A stretch of 64,000 nt of DNA from Siderastrea radians (GCA_964017195.1 OZ024887.1:65479246-65543245); one strand, 5' to 3'. Positions 47,330 to 59,199 are shown, counted from the stretch's first letter. Program-made: numbers and translations. The notes: generated by a model from the letters alone, not told the origin.

Positions 47330-48802
47330 TGATAGTGTCTCTCTATTTTAGGGATATATTTGTTCACAAAATTGGGATACGGATTATTTCCAAAATTTAC
47401 CCAGGATTAGGGATCATTCAGAACCCTCCTAGCAGGACCTCTTATTTTTAAGATTGCGTATTAAATATTCAGCCTTACATGTATACATTCGCTGTAATGT
47501 GGACAACCTCTCCAGGATTCGCTTTTTTCTATCTATATGAGAGTAAATCCGTCAAATAATCACTTATTGTTGGTCTGTGTGGGTGGTAATTGTTTTGCCC
47601 TTCGTACACACCTGGGAAATGCTCATACTTGGTGCTTTTCATTTACTAAAGACAGTTCCATGCAACCTGCACTTTTTGTTATGTAGTTTACAAGTATCAT
47701 GCTACAGAACTTCCTTGGGTTTCTTTGATGGTAGTTTATGCCAGGAATAGGATGATAGATGTTTTAGTCTGCTTATGTGCCAGGCAATCATTGTGTCTAT
47801 TGTGAATCTGGCAAATTCAAGCCTGTCGGTTATCTGGCAGGCACTGAAGGTCGCTGTTTCTTATTTAGATTCCCCTGAGGGGCTACCAGCCAAACAAGCA
47901 GCCTTCCTCTCAGGCCTTCCAAGCTCGGATTACCTCGCGGCCTCGGCGAACACTAACGCCCCTGAGCTCCCACCCTGACCCTCTCTAGTCATGCAGTGTT
48001 CTTGCTACACCCCTTGTTGTCCTCACTGGCACCATTGTTTTTTGCAATGTACCAGCCTGTGCTACCAAGGTTTTACTCTGGATCAGAGATGCGGGAGCCA
48101 TCACCAATCTGCTTGAGTCTATCCCGGAGTGGGCCTGGATCATCACACTATGTGTTATCAACGATATGCAGATTTCCTCCATAGATGCCTGGCTATTACA
48201 ACCTAGTACTGCAGTCATGAACTTTACTTCACAGAATAACCTATGCTTTGATTCACAAGCTTTATTTATTTGTTTATATATCTATTTATTTATTTAGTTA
48301 TTTTTCTGGTATGTGATTGCCCCTATTTTCAGGGTTTGTGTGGTCTGCAGTGATCTGGAAGACAACATTCCCCTATTTTTCCCCACAGTTACTCACCAGT
48401 CCATGCTAGAATTTCCACAGTTAATTCATGTGGACTCTCACTGTGCAGGTCACCTGATAGTTCTTTTTACAGAACCGGATTTCTTCATGGCAGCCGGACC
48501 AGTCATTTACTTTCACATATACATCCATTCCTTGCATTGATATGGCAAATTTTCACTAATGCAAACAAACCTTAAGACTTTCATCTCATTAACCAGTATC
48601 GTATTGTCCCCATTCTGTATTAATTCTGTGCATGGGAAAGTTCCAGTTCTCAGCATTATAACATGCCCCAATTACACTATGCAATTTCTCGTCAGAACAG
48701 GAGCTATCATGAGAAATATGGGCATTCTGATTTAAGGTGAACAGGGGACTAAGGCCACGGGGGTTTGGGGTTCGTCATGGGGAATACACTTCGTGTATTT
48801 GT
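47330..48802. other. Unassigned; short coding-like stretches
   Basis: Plus-strand frames around 48000-48240 (VLATPLVVLTGTIVFCNV..., LLESIPEWAWIITLCVIN) and 48313-48540 look somewhat protein-like but match no family I recognise and are broken by stops. They may belong to the repeat-flanked element that follows. Confidence 0.3.
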
Positions 48803-49268
48803 GGGAGGAAGTGCTCCCAATACAGGTCACACTTTTCCCCATGGACTCACAGTCTCAGTTACTTCTATATTCTGCGCCATTCACAACTGGTTACTATGGT
48901 AACCTTAGGGTATAGGCTCGGATTGGATAAGGACCTCGCTCATGGGGGATTTTAGCCCTCTGGGGAGGATAAGGACCTCGCTCTGAGGGGATTGTTAGCC
49001 CCCTGGGGAGGATCGGATAAGGACCTCGCTCATGGGGGATTTTAGCCCTCTGGGGAGGTTACCGTCCTCGCTTATGGGGGATAGCCCTCAGGGGAGGACT
49101 GTTTGGGACCTCACTCATTGGGGAACTCAGCCCTCTGGGGAGGCCCATTGCCAATCTAGACTAGCCTGACCTGTATGCAATCTATGCTTCACTGGAGTAC
49201 TTCCTCCCCTACCCCTTTATCCCACAAACTGTTGTCGTCTCACTTACTCTCATGGGTTGGAACATTAA
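48803..49268. repeat. 466 bp direct repeat, left copy (LTR-like)
   Basis: Matches 50027-50492 base for base except for two substitutions that I can see. It starts GGGAGGAAGTGCTCCC and ends TTGGAACATTAA. Within it are five imperfect tandem units of about 50 bp built on GGACCTCGCTCATGGGGGAT and AGCCCTCTGGGGAGG. Confidence 0.9.
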
Positions 49269-50026
49269 AGCCAATTTATAAGTATTATAAATTAAAGTTA
49301 ATGGGACAACCATGAGGTTAATGTCCTAGCATTACTATATCAGCAATGTGATATGTCATCAAGATAAGACCTTTCAATCATCATGCCTAAAGGTCATGCC
49401 ACATTCACGTGCAAAGATCAGGATATTTATTTTGACCAATGACGTTTGGCTGCTCACGTGAAATCAAGCACCCTCAATCTGCCTTTGTTCATTTCAGCCT
49501 TCCAGTCTAGTAATCATTCTGGTTGAGTACCTTTTTTAACCAGCTCCCCTCCCTCCCTCCCACGTGTTGTCTCAGTTTCTATGGGCATGGCTTTGCACAG
49601 TTTCATAACCGTTGCCCCAAACGTTATAAACACCTGTATCCGGTTGTATGCAATAGTACCTTATCTACAGTATACATCTTGTTCCGTCAGCATATAGATG
49701 TAAAATTAATGTACCAGCTAATTGTATATTACCATAGTTTCTAGTCTAAATGTAGTTTATTGTTCATTCTTTGCCACAGCGCAAAGCTGTGATGAGACTG
49801 CGAACTCTGGCTTTATAGCCTTTTTCTTAGCCTCATTTACTACTGACTTGCTTTTCATAATTGGCATTGTTTTATTTATTTATTTATTTTTATTTCCTAA
49901 TTTTTGATCAGTTCTTTGAATAGCGTGATCAATGTAAGGGCATGATAGTTATTACTCTGGCCTTCGTACACTGCTGTAGTTGTTAGTCTTATTTTAGTAA
50001 TTGTTAATTTCAATAAACATGGGTAA
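49269..50026. other. Sequence between the two direct repeats
   Basis: 758 bp with no gag, reverse transcriptase or integrase and no obvious tRNA primer site after the left repeat. An AATAAA lies 12 bp before the right repeat (50012-50017). Confidence 0.5.
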
Positions 50027-50492
50027 GGGAGGAAGTGCTCCCAATACAGGTCACACTTTTCCCCATGGACTCACAGTCTCAGTTACTTCTATATTCTGCG
50101 CCATTCACAACTGGTTACTATGGTAACCTTAGGGTATAGGCTCGGATAGGATAAGGACCTCGCTCATGGGGGATTTTAGCCCTCTGGGGAGGATAAGGAC
50201 CTCGCTCTGAGGGGATTGTTAGCCCCCTGGGGAGGATCGGATAAGGACCTCGCTCATGGGGGATTTTAGCCCTCTGGGGAGGTTACCGTCCTCGCTCATG
50301 GGGGATAGCCCTCAGGGGAGGACTGTTTGGGACCTCACTCATTGGGGAACTCAGCCCTCTGGGGAGGCCCATTGCCAATCTAGACTAGCCTGACCTGTAT
50401 GCAATCTATGCTTCACTGGAGTACTTCCTCCCCTACCCCTTTATCCCACAAACTGTTGTCGTCTCACTTACTCTCATGGGTTGGAACATTAA
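50027..50492. repeat. 466 bp direct repeat, right copy (LTR-like)
   Basis: Near-identical to 48803-49268. Its last base abuts the first base of duplication copy C, so this repeat marks, and may have mediated, that breakpoint. Confidence 0.9.
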
Positions 50493-51118
50493 CATATGCT
50501 TTGAGTATTGTCACTGAAAAGCAACGACTTTATTACTTGCATGTACAGATAGGTTTTCTTTTTAACCACGCTAAAAGGATCAAAACTACAAAAGTTAAGC
50601 AATATCATTAAAAAACATACTAATTATAAGAGTATCGTATTGCCTTTTGATCGTCGCTTTAGTATATAAAAATATAGATATGGATCAGCGCGAGACCACA
50701 AGCTGTTACCGTACAACCGCGATAAAAAAAAACAGTAATCCCGGTGCATCAGATAAACAGTCTTTAAGTTTGGAAACAGAATGTGCATAAAATAGCGTGC
50801 CTTCGTCAGTCAAAAAAATGTGTATACTTTATATAGCTTATAGATTAAATTGACATCCGCCCGAGGGTGATAAACGACTACGCACTGAAAATGTCTCTAA
50901 AAGTGCGGCTGCGTTTTTCGAATTGTACACATCAAGCACGTGCAAAATAGGTTAAAAGCTTGCGCTGCCAAAAAACCACCACTTCAAACCTGAAAAAAAT
51001 GAATGAACATGGCAAGAAGCCGTATAGACTTAGACGGCTTAAAATGACAACATATAAACCGAGTTTAAAAGAAAAATGTGGGGAATACATAAGATATTTG
51101 GCAGCCACGGAGGCAATG

Positions 51119-51312
51119 TAGCCGGCAAGCAGGCTTTCTTAGCGAGCAACTCTCCTAGCGCACGACTCAGCGGCCTTACGGCGGCTCTCTAAGTGCACGA
51201 CTCGGCGGCTTTACGGCGAGCCCCATTCCTTTGCCAGCTCGAAAATGGCGGCTCCACGCTGAGTTGCCCGCGCGAAACCCCGAATAAGTGAGCCTGCTCA
51301 CACTACAGGCTA
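51119..51312. mobile_element. MITE with TAGCC.GCAAGCAGGCT ends (copy C)
   Basis: Same element as 16931-17085, with a roughly 30 bp internal duplication of the CGACTC(G/A)GCGGC(T/C)TTACGGCG motif. Confidence 0.7.
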
Positions 51313-51808
51313 AACGCTGAAAAGCGCGCTCTCATTTTTATGTTAGCAGCTTCTTCAACATGAATGTATAGTTTTTGCATATTCTTGCTTATTCTGACCG
51401 CAATTTACAAAACGTGATCCCATTTTACCACTAAGAAGACCATTGTCCAAGAATCAGCCAAAGACTGAGGATCTAAGTTGTTTATCAGGAGGTATAACAT
51501 GGTCATAATGTTTGCAAAACTGGGTTGAAATGTCCTCTTTTGTTTTCCCAGACCTTAGCAGGACCTTCCAAAGGGATATTTGTGACTTGCCCTGTTTGGA
51601 TTCTTAAGCTGAACATCCAAGTCGTAATTAACCTTAAAAATCGGAATTTAATCTCCGAATTTTCGAGCTGCTTGTAGCCCCCTTAAAATGCTAGGAGTCC
51701 TTTTAATTTTTGGGCGCTCTAAGCGACATTTTTGCCTTCCGAAAACAAAAGCAATTTATTGTTTCTCTCTGTTACGAAAGTTCAATGTGACATTCCACCA
51801 ACTAGTCT

Positions 51809-51813
<5 letters not shown>

Positions 51814-51848
<35 letters not shown>

Positions 51849-54103
51849 CAACACAATACACTTAACAATACGCGAAAAGAAAAATACAAAGGATAAATGA
51901 ATAAAAAATACAGAGGTAACACTGCGATACACGTTTTACATAACTATTGTAACTAAATTATTGTCAGTAGAGGCTTCCATAAATTCAAAAAATTTTCTTT
52001 TTGTCCTTTCGCATGTGCGATTGTTCTTTGAATTAACATTTTTCCTTTTACTAACTCAAGAAAGAGAAGGAGATTAGGTAATTTGTGCTCATATTTTTGT
52101 AGAAAGACATGTCTTTTGCTAAGTAGTATGTAATAATTAAAGATATAAGAGCCAGAACTTCCGGGATTATAACCGTACATTATTCCTAATTCATCAAAAT
52201 TGTAATTGTCGTCATTTTGACTATTCCACCGAAATAAGACTGAATTCCAAAAGACGCGTATACGGGAGCAGTTAACTAGCATGTGCGACAGTGTTTCTAA
52301 TTCGTTACAAAATTCGCAAAGGGGAGATTCTGATATGTTCATTTTATATAGGAGGTTTCTGCACGGTAAAATATTATGAATTATCTTAAACTGAAATATA
52401 CTTAGTTTCGTTTCCCGTGTTATTCTAAATGGTAGTTTATAAATTGCGCTAATCTTCATCTCTTCTACACCTAACCTTTGTAGCCTAGAACTAGCTAAAG
52501 GTTCTTTAAATTTCTTTTGAATAAGAATATTCCGGGCACTTTTACTGGTGAGTGTTTGACCAGGAAGAAAAGTCGATTTTCTTTCTTGTCGATTCTCACC
52601 ATTCGTAGATTGTAATTCACGCTTCCACCCTAATGGTATTGCTGCTATTAGACCCCAGAGGTTGGTAAATGGCGTAGCAAGGCCAAATTTTCTAAGAAAA
52701 TTGTCATATGAGAGGAATTTGCCGTCTTCTTCTAATAAATCTTTGATTCTAAGAATTCCAGCAACGTGCCAGTTTTCCCAGTATACAGATTTGCCTGCTA
52801 TGGTTATGTTTTTATTATTCCAAATAATGGCTTCCCTAATGTCATGTTTATCTAGAGGGGCGGATTTAACATCATGAACTTCTGCCCAAGTTTTTAAGAT
52901 GTCAATGTAGAAAGCTGGTATATTTTTTAGTTCTAAAAGACTTAGATCGTAGCTACAGTCGAAAATGAGAGGGCCTCCAACATTTTTCAGATACCAGGAT
53001 GGAATTATCATCCAATCCTCATTTGCACCATCTTGCATTCTCTTTACCCAGGCACATAGTAATGATTTTGTGATTATTTCATATTCTGGCAAATCTAAAC
53101 CTCCTTTTTCTTTTGCTCCGATAAGCGTGTCTCTTTTTATTTTCGGTTTCTTACCGTTCCAAACGAAGTCTGCTATCAATTTGTTAACGACGTCAATAAC
53201 ATAAGGTGGGGTGTGAAGACAAGCGCTAGAAGAAATGAGTTTGGATAAACCTAACGTTTTAGCTATTGTTATTTTTCCATACAGGGATAAATCCCTTTGT
53301 GACCATAAATTGAATAACTTCTTAACTTTGATTAGCTTGTCTACAAAATTTACTTGGTCGCACAAATTAAACTTATACGAGAAAGCGGTTCCTAAAGCTA
53401 CTATTGGCCTTTGTGGCCACATAAACTCAAAAGGCGTATCCTTGTTTTGCACGTTTTTCCCCAACCATAAAGCTTCTGTTTTAGAAGAATTGAGTTTAAG
53501 TCCACTGCATTCCTCAAACAAGTTAAGCACCTCGAGCAGCTTCTCAAGGGAAGCCTCGTCTTTACAGAAGGCGGTTGTGTCATCAGCATACTGTGATAAT
53601 TTGATTTCTTTGTTAGCAACTAGGATCCCTCTTATATCAGAGCGAGACCTTATCGCGCAAGATAATACTTCAGCAGCCAGTATGAAAAGGAGACCGGATA
53701 ACGGACAGCCTTGCCTAACTCCTCTCTTGAGTGTGAAGGGTTTGGAAGCGTAACCATTGTTTATCGTACAGCTGGAGATATTGTTGTAAAGTGTTCTAAT
53801 CCACACCTTGAAATCGAGTCCGAAATTAAAGGCATCTAAGGCTTTGTCTAGATACTCCCACTCTAAGCTGTCGAAAGCCTTTTCGAAATCTATGAACAGA
53901 GCGATACCTTCTAAATTTTGATCTGCCGTGTAATGGAGAATGTCCGATATGAGCCGAATATTTTCCCCAATGAATCTGCCTGGTAAATATCCAGTTTGTG
54001 CATTATTAATAATATTTGGCAGGACCTTTTTTAAACGCATTGCTAAGGCTTTTGTGGCGATCTTGTAATCAGTATTTAGAAGCGATATGGGTCTCCAGTT
54101 TTT
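51814..54103 (-). mobile_element. 5'-truncated LINE with poly(A) and 11 bp target duplication
   Basis: Minus-strand insertion. The poly(A) appears as a T-run at 51814-51842. TAGTCTAGATT flanks both ends (51803-51813 and 54104-54114). Copies A and B have an empty site. The 5' end is cut within the reverse transcriptase, so no endonuclease domain is present and the copy cannot move by itself. Confidence 0.9.
51953..54103 (-). CDS. LINE reverse transcriptase, N-terminally truncated (L1/Tx1-like)
   Basis: About 716 codons without a stop. The element-encoded part starts at LKNWRPISLLNTDYK and continues with QTGYLPGRF, ALFIDFEKAFDS (first catalytic Asp), KRGVRQGCPLSGLLF, then LSQYADDTTAF (YADD catalytic pair) and the thumb. 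It ends with a cysteine-rich segment CEFCNELETLSHMLVNC that resembles the LINE C-terminal zinc knuckle. The ATG-like start at 54133 lies in flanking DNA, so it is a chance extension. The clade is judged from motif spelling. The uninterrupted frame implies a recent insertion. Confidence 0.9.
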   Translation of the reverse strand, partial: KNWRPISLLNTDYKIATKALAMRLKKVLPNIINNAQTGYLPGRFIGENIRLISDILHYTADQNLEGIALFIDFEKAFDSLEWEYLDKALDAFNFGLDFKVWIRTLYNNISSCTINNGYASKPFTLKRGVRQGCPLSGLLFILAAEVLSCAIRSRSDIRGILVANKEIKLSQYADDTTAFCKDEASLEKLLEVLNLFEECSGLKLNSSKTEALWLGKNVQNKDTPFEFMWPQRPIVALGTAFSYKFNLCDQVNFVDKLIKVKKLFNLWSQRDLSLYGKITIAKTLGLSKLISSSACLHTPPYVIDVVNKLIADFVWNGKKPKIKRDTLIGAKEKGGLDLPEYEIITKSLLCAWVKRMQDGANEDWMIIPSWYLKNVGGPLIFDCSYDLSLLELKNIPAFYIDILKTWAEVHDVKSAPLDKHDIREAIIWNNKNITIAGKSVYWENWHVAGILRIKDLLEEDGKFLSYDNFLRKFGLATPFTNLWGLIAAIPLGWKRELQSTNGENRQERKSTFLPGQTLTSKSARNILIQKKFKEPLASSRLQRLGVEEMKISAIYKLPFRITRETKLSIFQFKIIHNILPCRNLLYKMNISESPLCEFCNELETLSHMLVNCSRIRVFWNSVLFRWNSQNDDNYNFDELGIMYGYNPGSSGSYIFNYYILLSKRHVFLQKYEHKLPNLLLFLELVKGKMLIQRTIAHAKGQKENFLNLWKPLLTII

Positions 54104-55144
54104 TAGTCTAGATTCAGTTTCAATTAAATCCAAATTTCTGAGGAGTTTTTAATTTTCGCACAGATAAGCCACCGAAAGGATCCTTTGGGTGCTCCTGGAT
54201 TGTTCTTACTTTTGCGTCGACGAAAGAAATGATAAGTGTTGGTCTTCGATTGAAAGCTACTACTGAAGCAGTACTTTCCTGAAATGCTGTTTGCTTTTTT
54301 TCAATAATGCTCGTAGTCATAGTGTTTTTGTTTTTTTTTAATTTTAACTTCGGCACTGGTGGAAGGAAGGTTTTAAGGCGTAGGACCCATGGATAAATAG
54401 TCACCTCAGGGATCCACGAATTCAAAAGAAACTGCAAGACAAAGCAACCATTAGTTTCATCCTGTTTTCCAGCAGGGAAGTATTAGACTCAAGGTTTCTT
54501 TTTAACAGCCTCTCCCCCCACCCCTTCCCCCTACAAGTGTTAACGGAAAAGTAGTCCACTTGAACTGTTTTTCTGTTTTTGTTTTTTTTTGTTTTGTTTT
54601 TTTAACACAAGGCACAATTTTCATCCCCCGTAATATAACATTTTATTGTTTGTTGACTGGCCTATCCTTCTTACAGCTTGAGTAAAACAACACCAATAAC
54701 ATATCGATAGCATTCTTGTCTGAATACATAGGAGTTTCTAAACTAAAGACCAGGGCTCAGTTGCATGAGGCAACTTGAGATTAAGTGTTAATTTCTGTAA
54801 CCATTCCCCGTGCTCTGAAGGATTCTCTTGCACGCTGTTATGGATAAATCTGCCGAAGGCGGATTAAAAAGTATAGGAAACACAATGAGAGTGCGAAAAA
54901 ATCCTCCAGAAAACAGGGAACATTTGCAGAAATTCCCACTTAACCTTAAGTTTCTTTAGGCAACCGGGCCCAGACTATCAAAACCACAAATTGGCGTCCA
55001 TTACTGGCTTAAACATCTTGAGAGAAATTCTGCTCATTACATTTTACATCCCACTGACGATATGCGGTAAGGAAAAGGAATCACTACTTTTCAGCCAACA
55101 GCGACTTAAAAGTTAAAAAAAGTGAAAGCACCGTGCTTCTTTTT

Positions 55145-55810
55145 TCAATTGCACGGACTGTCCCTTGGACAAAAGACGGCCTCATACAATGAAGTACAAT
55201 CCAGATACCAGCGATAGGCACATCCTCCTCCACGGTTGTCAGTGTCATCACGAAAAGGCAAGGCCCAGTGGGGTTTTCTGATCATCGGTGCACTCCATCC
55301 GCTGCAGCTTTGTCGGTTTCCCTGACGCTGAGAGCTTCCTTCTGTTTCCTTGAAGCACACCCGACACACATGGATGGCCTTGGGAGGCCGTGACTCGATC
55401 TTCCAAGCGTAACGGCAACCACCACCCCTGTTATCGGTATCATCACGGAAATGACTGGTCCGGGACGGGGTTGGGCTCCAGCCGGTACACGAGCTTCGTA
55501 TTCCTTGGCACTGCGAGCTGCCCTCTGTCTCCTGAAAGCAAAGGCGATACTCCGTGTTTGGGTTGATCTTTCCATGTGCCTCGATTCTCCACTGGTAGCG
55601 GCAGCCTCCAGAACGTTGATCGGTGTCATCTCTAAACGACTGGGACCAAGCAGGGCTGGAACTCCATCCGCTGCAAGTGTGCGATGGACCCTGGCACTAG
55701 GAACTGAGTTCAGTTTCTTTGAAACAGATCCTGAATCCGTCTTGAGCCCAGCATTCAGGTAAAAGCGAAAGGACGATTGACAGGAAAATCACAAAGCGTT
55801 TGTCTGGCAT
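55145..55810 (-). pseudogene. Secreted three-repeat Cys/Trp-rich protein with one in-frame TAG
   Basis: A single uninterrupted frame of 222 codons except for TAG at codon 38 (55697-55699). It starts MPDKRFVIFLSIVLSLLPEC followed by WAQ, a signal peptide. Three repeats of about 55-60 residues follow, each with CF(K/Q)ETE.SS, C(S/T)GWS and FRDDTD.R.GGC.Y.W. The tail is DCTSLYEAVFCPRDSPCN. The TAG aligns with CAG (Gln) in repeat 2, so one C-to-T change explains it. The protein is extracellular with conserved Cys and Trp positions. I do not recognise the family. Its 3' end lies in the segmental duplication and a decayed copy is at 18602-18728. It could be a recent pseudogene, a null allele or a sequencing error. 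Confidence 0.8.
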
Positions 55811-55814
55811 GGCA

Positions 55815-56968
55815 AATTTTATTTTCCTGTACAAAGAAAATAAAAGAAAGTAAAAGTTACTTAGACGCCTCAGAAAGTAACCTGACTAGAAAATATTGTT
55901 TAATATTGAGCTTACACCTTGAAGTCCACTTAGTATGTGTATTCGAAAACAGACTGAGAATGTTTAGTGAAATCAGCAGCTTTTAATTGCACACGCAAAT
56001 GAATCTGGACGTGCTATCTGAAGTCTATTTGATCAATTTTTAAAGCATTTCCAACACGAAAACTACACAGTCGTTTGAACACGCCCTTGCTATTTTTAAT
56101 CCACAGGGATGTGGAAGGTCGCCTGCAATACGAAACATATGCAATACGAAACTCTCGTACTTCGAACATGTTCGCTCGGTTTATCCACCACGGGGAACAC
56201 TCACAGAAGAACAATGACATGTACCACTCCTTTCCTCTTCTACTCTTTGTTGTTGTTGTTGTTGTTGTTTTGCTAAATGTGCTTTCAGAAGTAACTTTCA
56301 TGTTATGAATAGTTGGTGAGTGGAAAACAAAGGTTCGCTGCCAGACCCAGTGATCAGATGAAGTGACTGCTTTATCGCCAAGGCCGATTGAAGAAAAAAG
56401 TGAACTATTGGCAGACTGACTCCAACACCGGCATGTTCGTTGCACACAATGATCTATTTTGGCAATACAATTTTAGTCCGACTGATGTGGGATAGGAATT
56501 TCGACTAATCAAGTAGAAAAGCGAAGCTATTCCCTTCATAAAACAAACTTAGTAGAAGCAACTCGTTTATCACTGAAGGTAACCTTGTAGTACGCGGTAA
56601 TTTAACAATTATTCCATGAAATAGAGTTGTACCGGTGTAAAGAGTGACCTATATTTGGCACGAAAACATGTACGGATATTTGTCCGTGGAAATTATCTCT
56701 ACCTAGAAGGAAACAGTTTTTCCGAGAGGGAAGCTCAAGGCAATTGGTCCAAGGAAAACTTCGTTTTTTGGTAACACTTCAAAGTTCATATCTCCGACAG
56801 TTAATCAGTAGCAGCTTTGGTATGCATAAAAAGAATTTTTATCAGTATTTATCAGTACTTTATCAGTATTGGGGTTGTGTTAAGTGATTTGTATAAAATT
56901 AAAATTAGGCTCAAAACTGTAAGTTATTTTAGTGAAAGTTGTGCTCACTAAAAGTTATAATTAATGCA

Positions 56969-57019
<51 letters not shown>

Positions 57020-58395
57020 CGACGTTCAAAAGCAAAATGCCGGGAAATTAAAACAATGTTTTCGTACTCAGTTATCGCAATCAAATTGATTCATGTCATT
57101 TATACAAACAGTCCTCTGTATGGTGATTTTTAAATCACCATGTTAAAATAGCTCGGCTAACCAAATAAAAGCATGGTTTTTCCTTAACTGTTCAGTATCT
57201 GCTGTCTGTAGATTCTTTTAGCTGACTCGACTTTTAAACTTTTCAGTATCAGTATAACTTCTTCACGGGTGAATGCTGTTCCAAGTCGGAATATTCCTAA
57301 TCTGATAACTTGGTGAATTTTCCTCAAACAGTTATCAACCTTGACCAGAGGATTGCTCATACTTCTCGTATCAACCTAAAACTGTATGTTATCGATTGCG
57401 GCAAAACAAGTTAAAAGCTGTAGTGTTTCACTAGGCACTGCTAAATTAAAACAGTGAAAATACACTTCTCAATGACGATCAACCTTGCTTCTTTGGACCC
57501 GCGCTCCAAGGTTTACGTTTGCAAAATAAGATTCGAATAAAACAGAACCGCTCATGGGGCCAACAAAGATTTTTGAAAGCCTCTAACTGCTCCTCAAAGG
57601 CGGTATCACATACGAGTTCTACGTCTTACAAATTCTACAGAGCCAGCTTGGGGTGAATTATTTTGCTGATTTAGTGCATGAATCAAAACACAGTACCTCT
57701 GAACTAACCTCTAATAAATCTTTCCTCCTGTGGCACCTCGCGAATAGGCACTCAACTGATCAAAAAACTGAAACGCAAGTGCAAAGGCAATCCGCTCGGT
57801 ATCGATCTCAAGGTTTCTAACTCCTCGACCTTGGATGTCGCACGTGCCATTGTCATAAACAAGAAAACCCGGCACTGTAACATGTTCATAGTATTAATTG
57901 TTTGCCCCCTTCCGGACTTTGTTCAATGTGTTGATCTAAGTTTTCAACCGAAAAATAATATTGTTTTCTTAAAATTAAATTGGTAACTGTTTATTCGGTC
58001 GCTGATTTTTGTAAATGAGACATAAAGAAATTAAAGTTGAAGCTGCACACTTTCATATCTTGAAGAGGAAGTTTACGCAGCAAAAGACATGCAAATTTGT
58101 GACCCTAAAAATAGGGTCACAGGGTCTGCTAAACGGCTACATGAAAATGTTGCGCAGACCATTTTGATGTCGGTGGTAATTCATTTTGTTTAAGTGACAT
58201 AAATGAACACTAGAAACTGTGTTTATAACGAAAAGGGATGTGCTGGCTTATTTCATTCACCTAAACTCGACTGAAAACTTATTGGCAAAGTGTTATAACT
58301 TACAAATTTTTCCACCAGCAACAGAACTACTACTATGTATTAGGACATTAAAATTTGTACTAAAACATATGTTTTGTGTAATATTGAAACTAACT
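55815..58395. other. No gene recognised
   Basis: A minus-strand frame at 56014-56445 and its plus-strand shadow show no family features. Includes an (ATT)n array. Confidence 0.45.
56969..57017. repeat. (ATT)n microsatellite
   Basis: About 16 uninterrupted ATT units. Confidence 0.95.
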
Positions 58396-58400
58396 GAGAC

Positions 58401-58582
58401 TACGAGCAGTCTCCCATTCTGCTCGGGATATTCGAGCGGAAAAGAAGTGGCTCACGACACGCGCTCCACGTTTCCACGCGGTAGGCGATTTTGGCGCTCG
58501 CTTCGGTACGGTGTTCTTTTTCGCTCGTCTACAACCAAGAGAGGATGAGCTAGCTAAGCAGAAGGAGAGACTGCCCGTCGTA
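58401..58582. mobile_element. MITE-like element, TACGA..GCAGTCTC ends
   Basis: Left end TACGAGCAGTCTCC; the right end read backwards is TACGACGGGCAGTCTC. The body is GC-rich with CGCTCG and CACGCG words. A partial relative lies at 4634-4760. Confidence 0.55.
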
Positions 58583-58939
58583 TATAAGAATTAAATAAAA
58601 CATGAAGAAAAACTAGCCGCAGAGAGAATGTTCAATGGTTGAGAAGAAATATTTTTGCCGTGTAGGGTTAGAAGTGTTGATGTTGAGTAAAGAAAGCATT
58701 GTTTAATACTTACGAAGCGTGATTGTAAACAAAACACTGCTTTATCCGCTAATTTCTGTCATCTCCTGATGACTCAAATTCACTATAACTGGAACCTTTT
58801 TCTATTTCCCTTGAGGGTTCGAGTTTATCGGGAGTCAACTGTAAGGAAGCGAGGATTACTGTAACCACGTTTTTGTCCTTCAGTTTTACGGTTACTGATC
58901 TAGCTAATTGAGGAATCAAAACCGACTTGGTTATGAAAT

Positions 58940-59192
58940 TTAAGGGGGGGAGACTCTTAACTACCGATCTTGCGTTGTTGCTATGGGATTTTTGTGGATG
59001 GTATTTTGCCATACGCTGTTTTGCAGCGTTTTGTGCAGCTAGATTGGTGAAATGTATGAGGATGAACATCTGAATTTTAAATATCGACTTTGCGCGTGCG
59101 TAGCTAGTGAAAGTCCCCAACCCCATGATGGTTAGGAACTTCCCATAGCAACAATATGGTAGTTAAGAGTCTCCCCCCCCCCCCGTTAACCC
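58940..59192. mobile_element. 250 bp MITE with GGGGAGACTCTTAACTACC ends
   Basis: GGGGGGAGACTCTTAACTACC then GTTGTTGCTATGGGA at the left is inverted at the right (59136-59187). The reading frame at 58749-59126 crosses it and is not convincing. Confidence 0.6.
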
Positions 59193-59199
59193 TTGGATC

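Larger units (their letters stand above)
50493..55262. repeat. Segmental duplication copy C
   Basis: Aligns with copy A 16171-18720 but is more diverged from A and B than they are from each other. It contains the MITE (51119-51312), the A-rich and T-rich tracts near 54.6 kb and the 3' part of the repeat-protein gene. It is interrupted by the LINE at 51814-54103. Confidence 0.85.

Noticed and set aside
48960..49145. CRISPR array
   Set aside because: Tandem units are imperfect, contiguous and without unique spacers, in a eukaryotic context.
48803..50492. Complete LTR retrotransposon
   Set aside because: The direct repeats are LTR-like, but there are no gag, pol or primer-site features between them and no target duplication was found.
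53235..53753. Plus-strand 172-codon ORF
   Set aside because: Antisense of the LINE reverse transcriptase.
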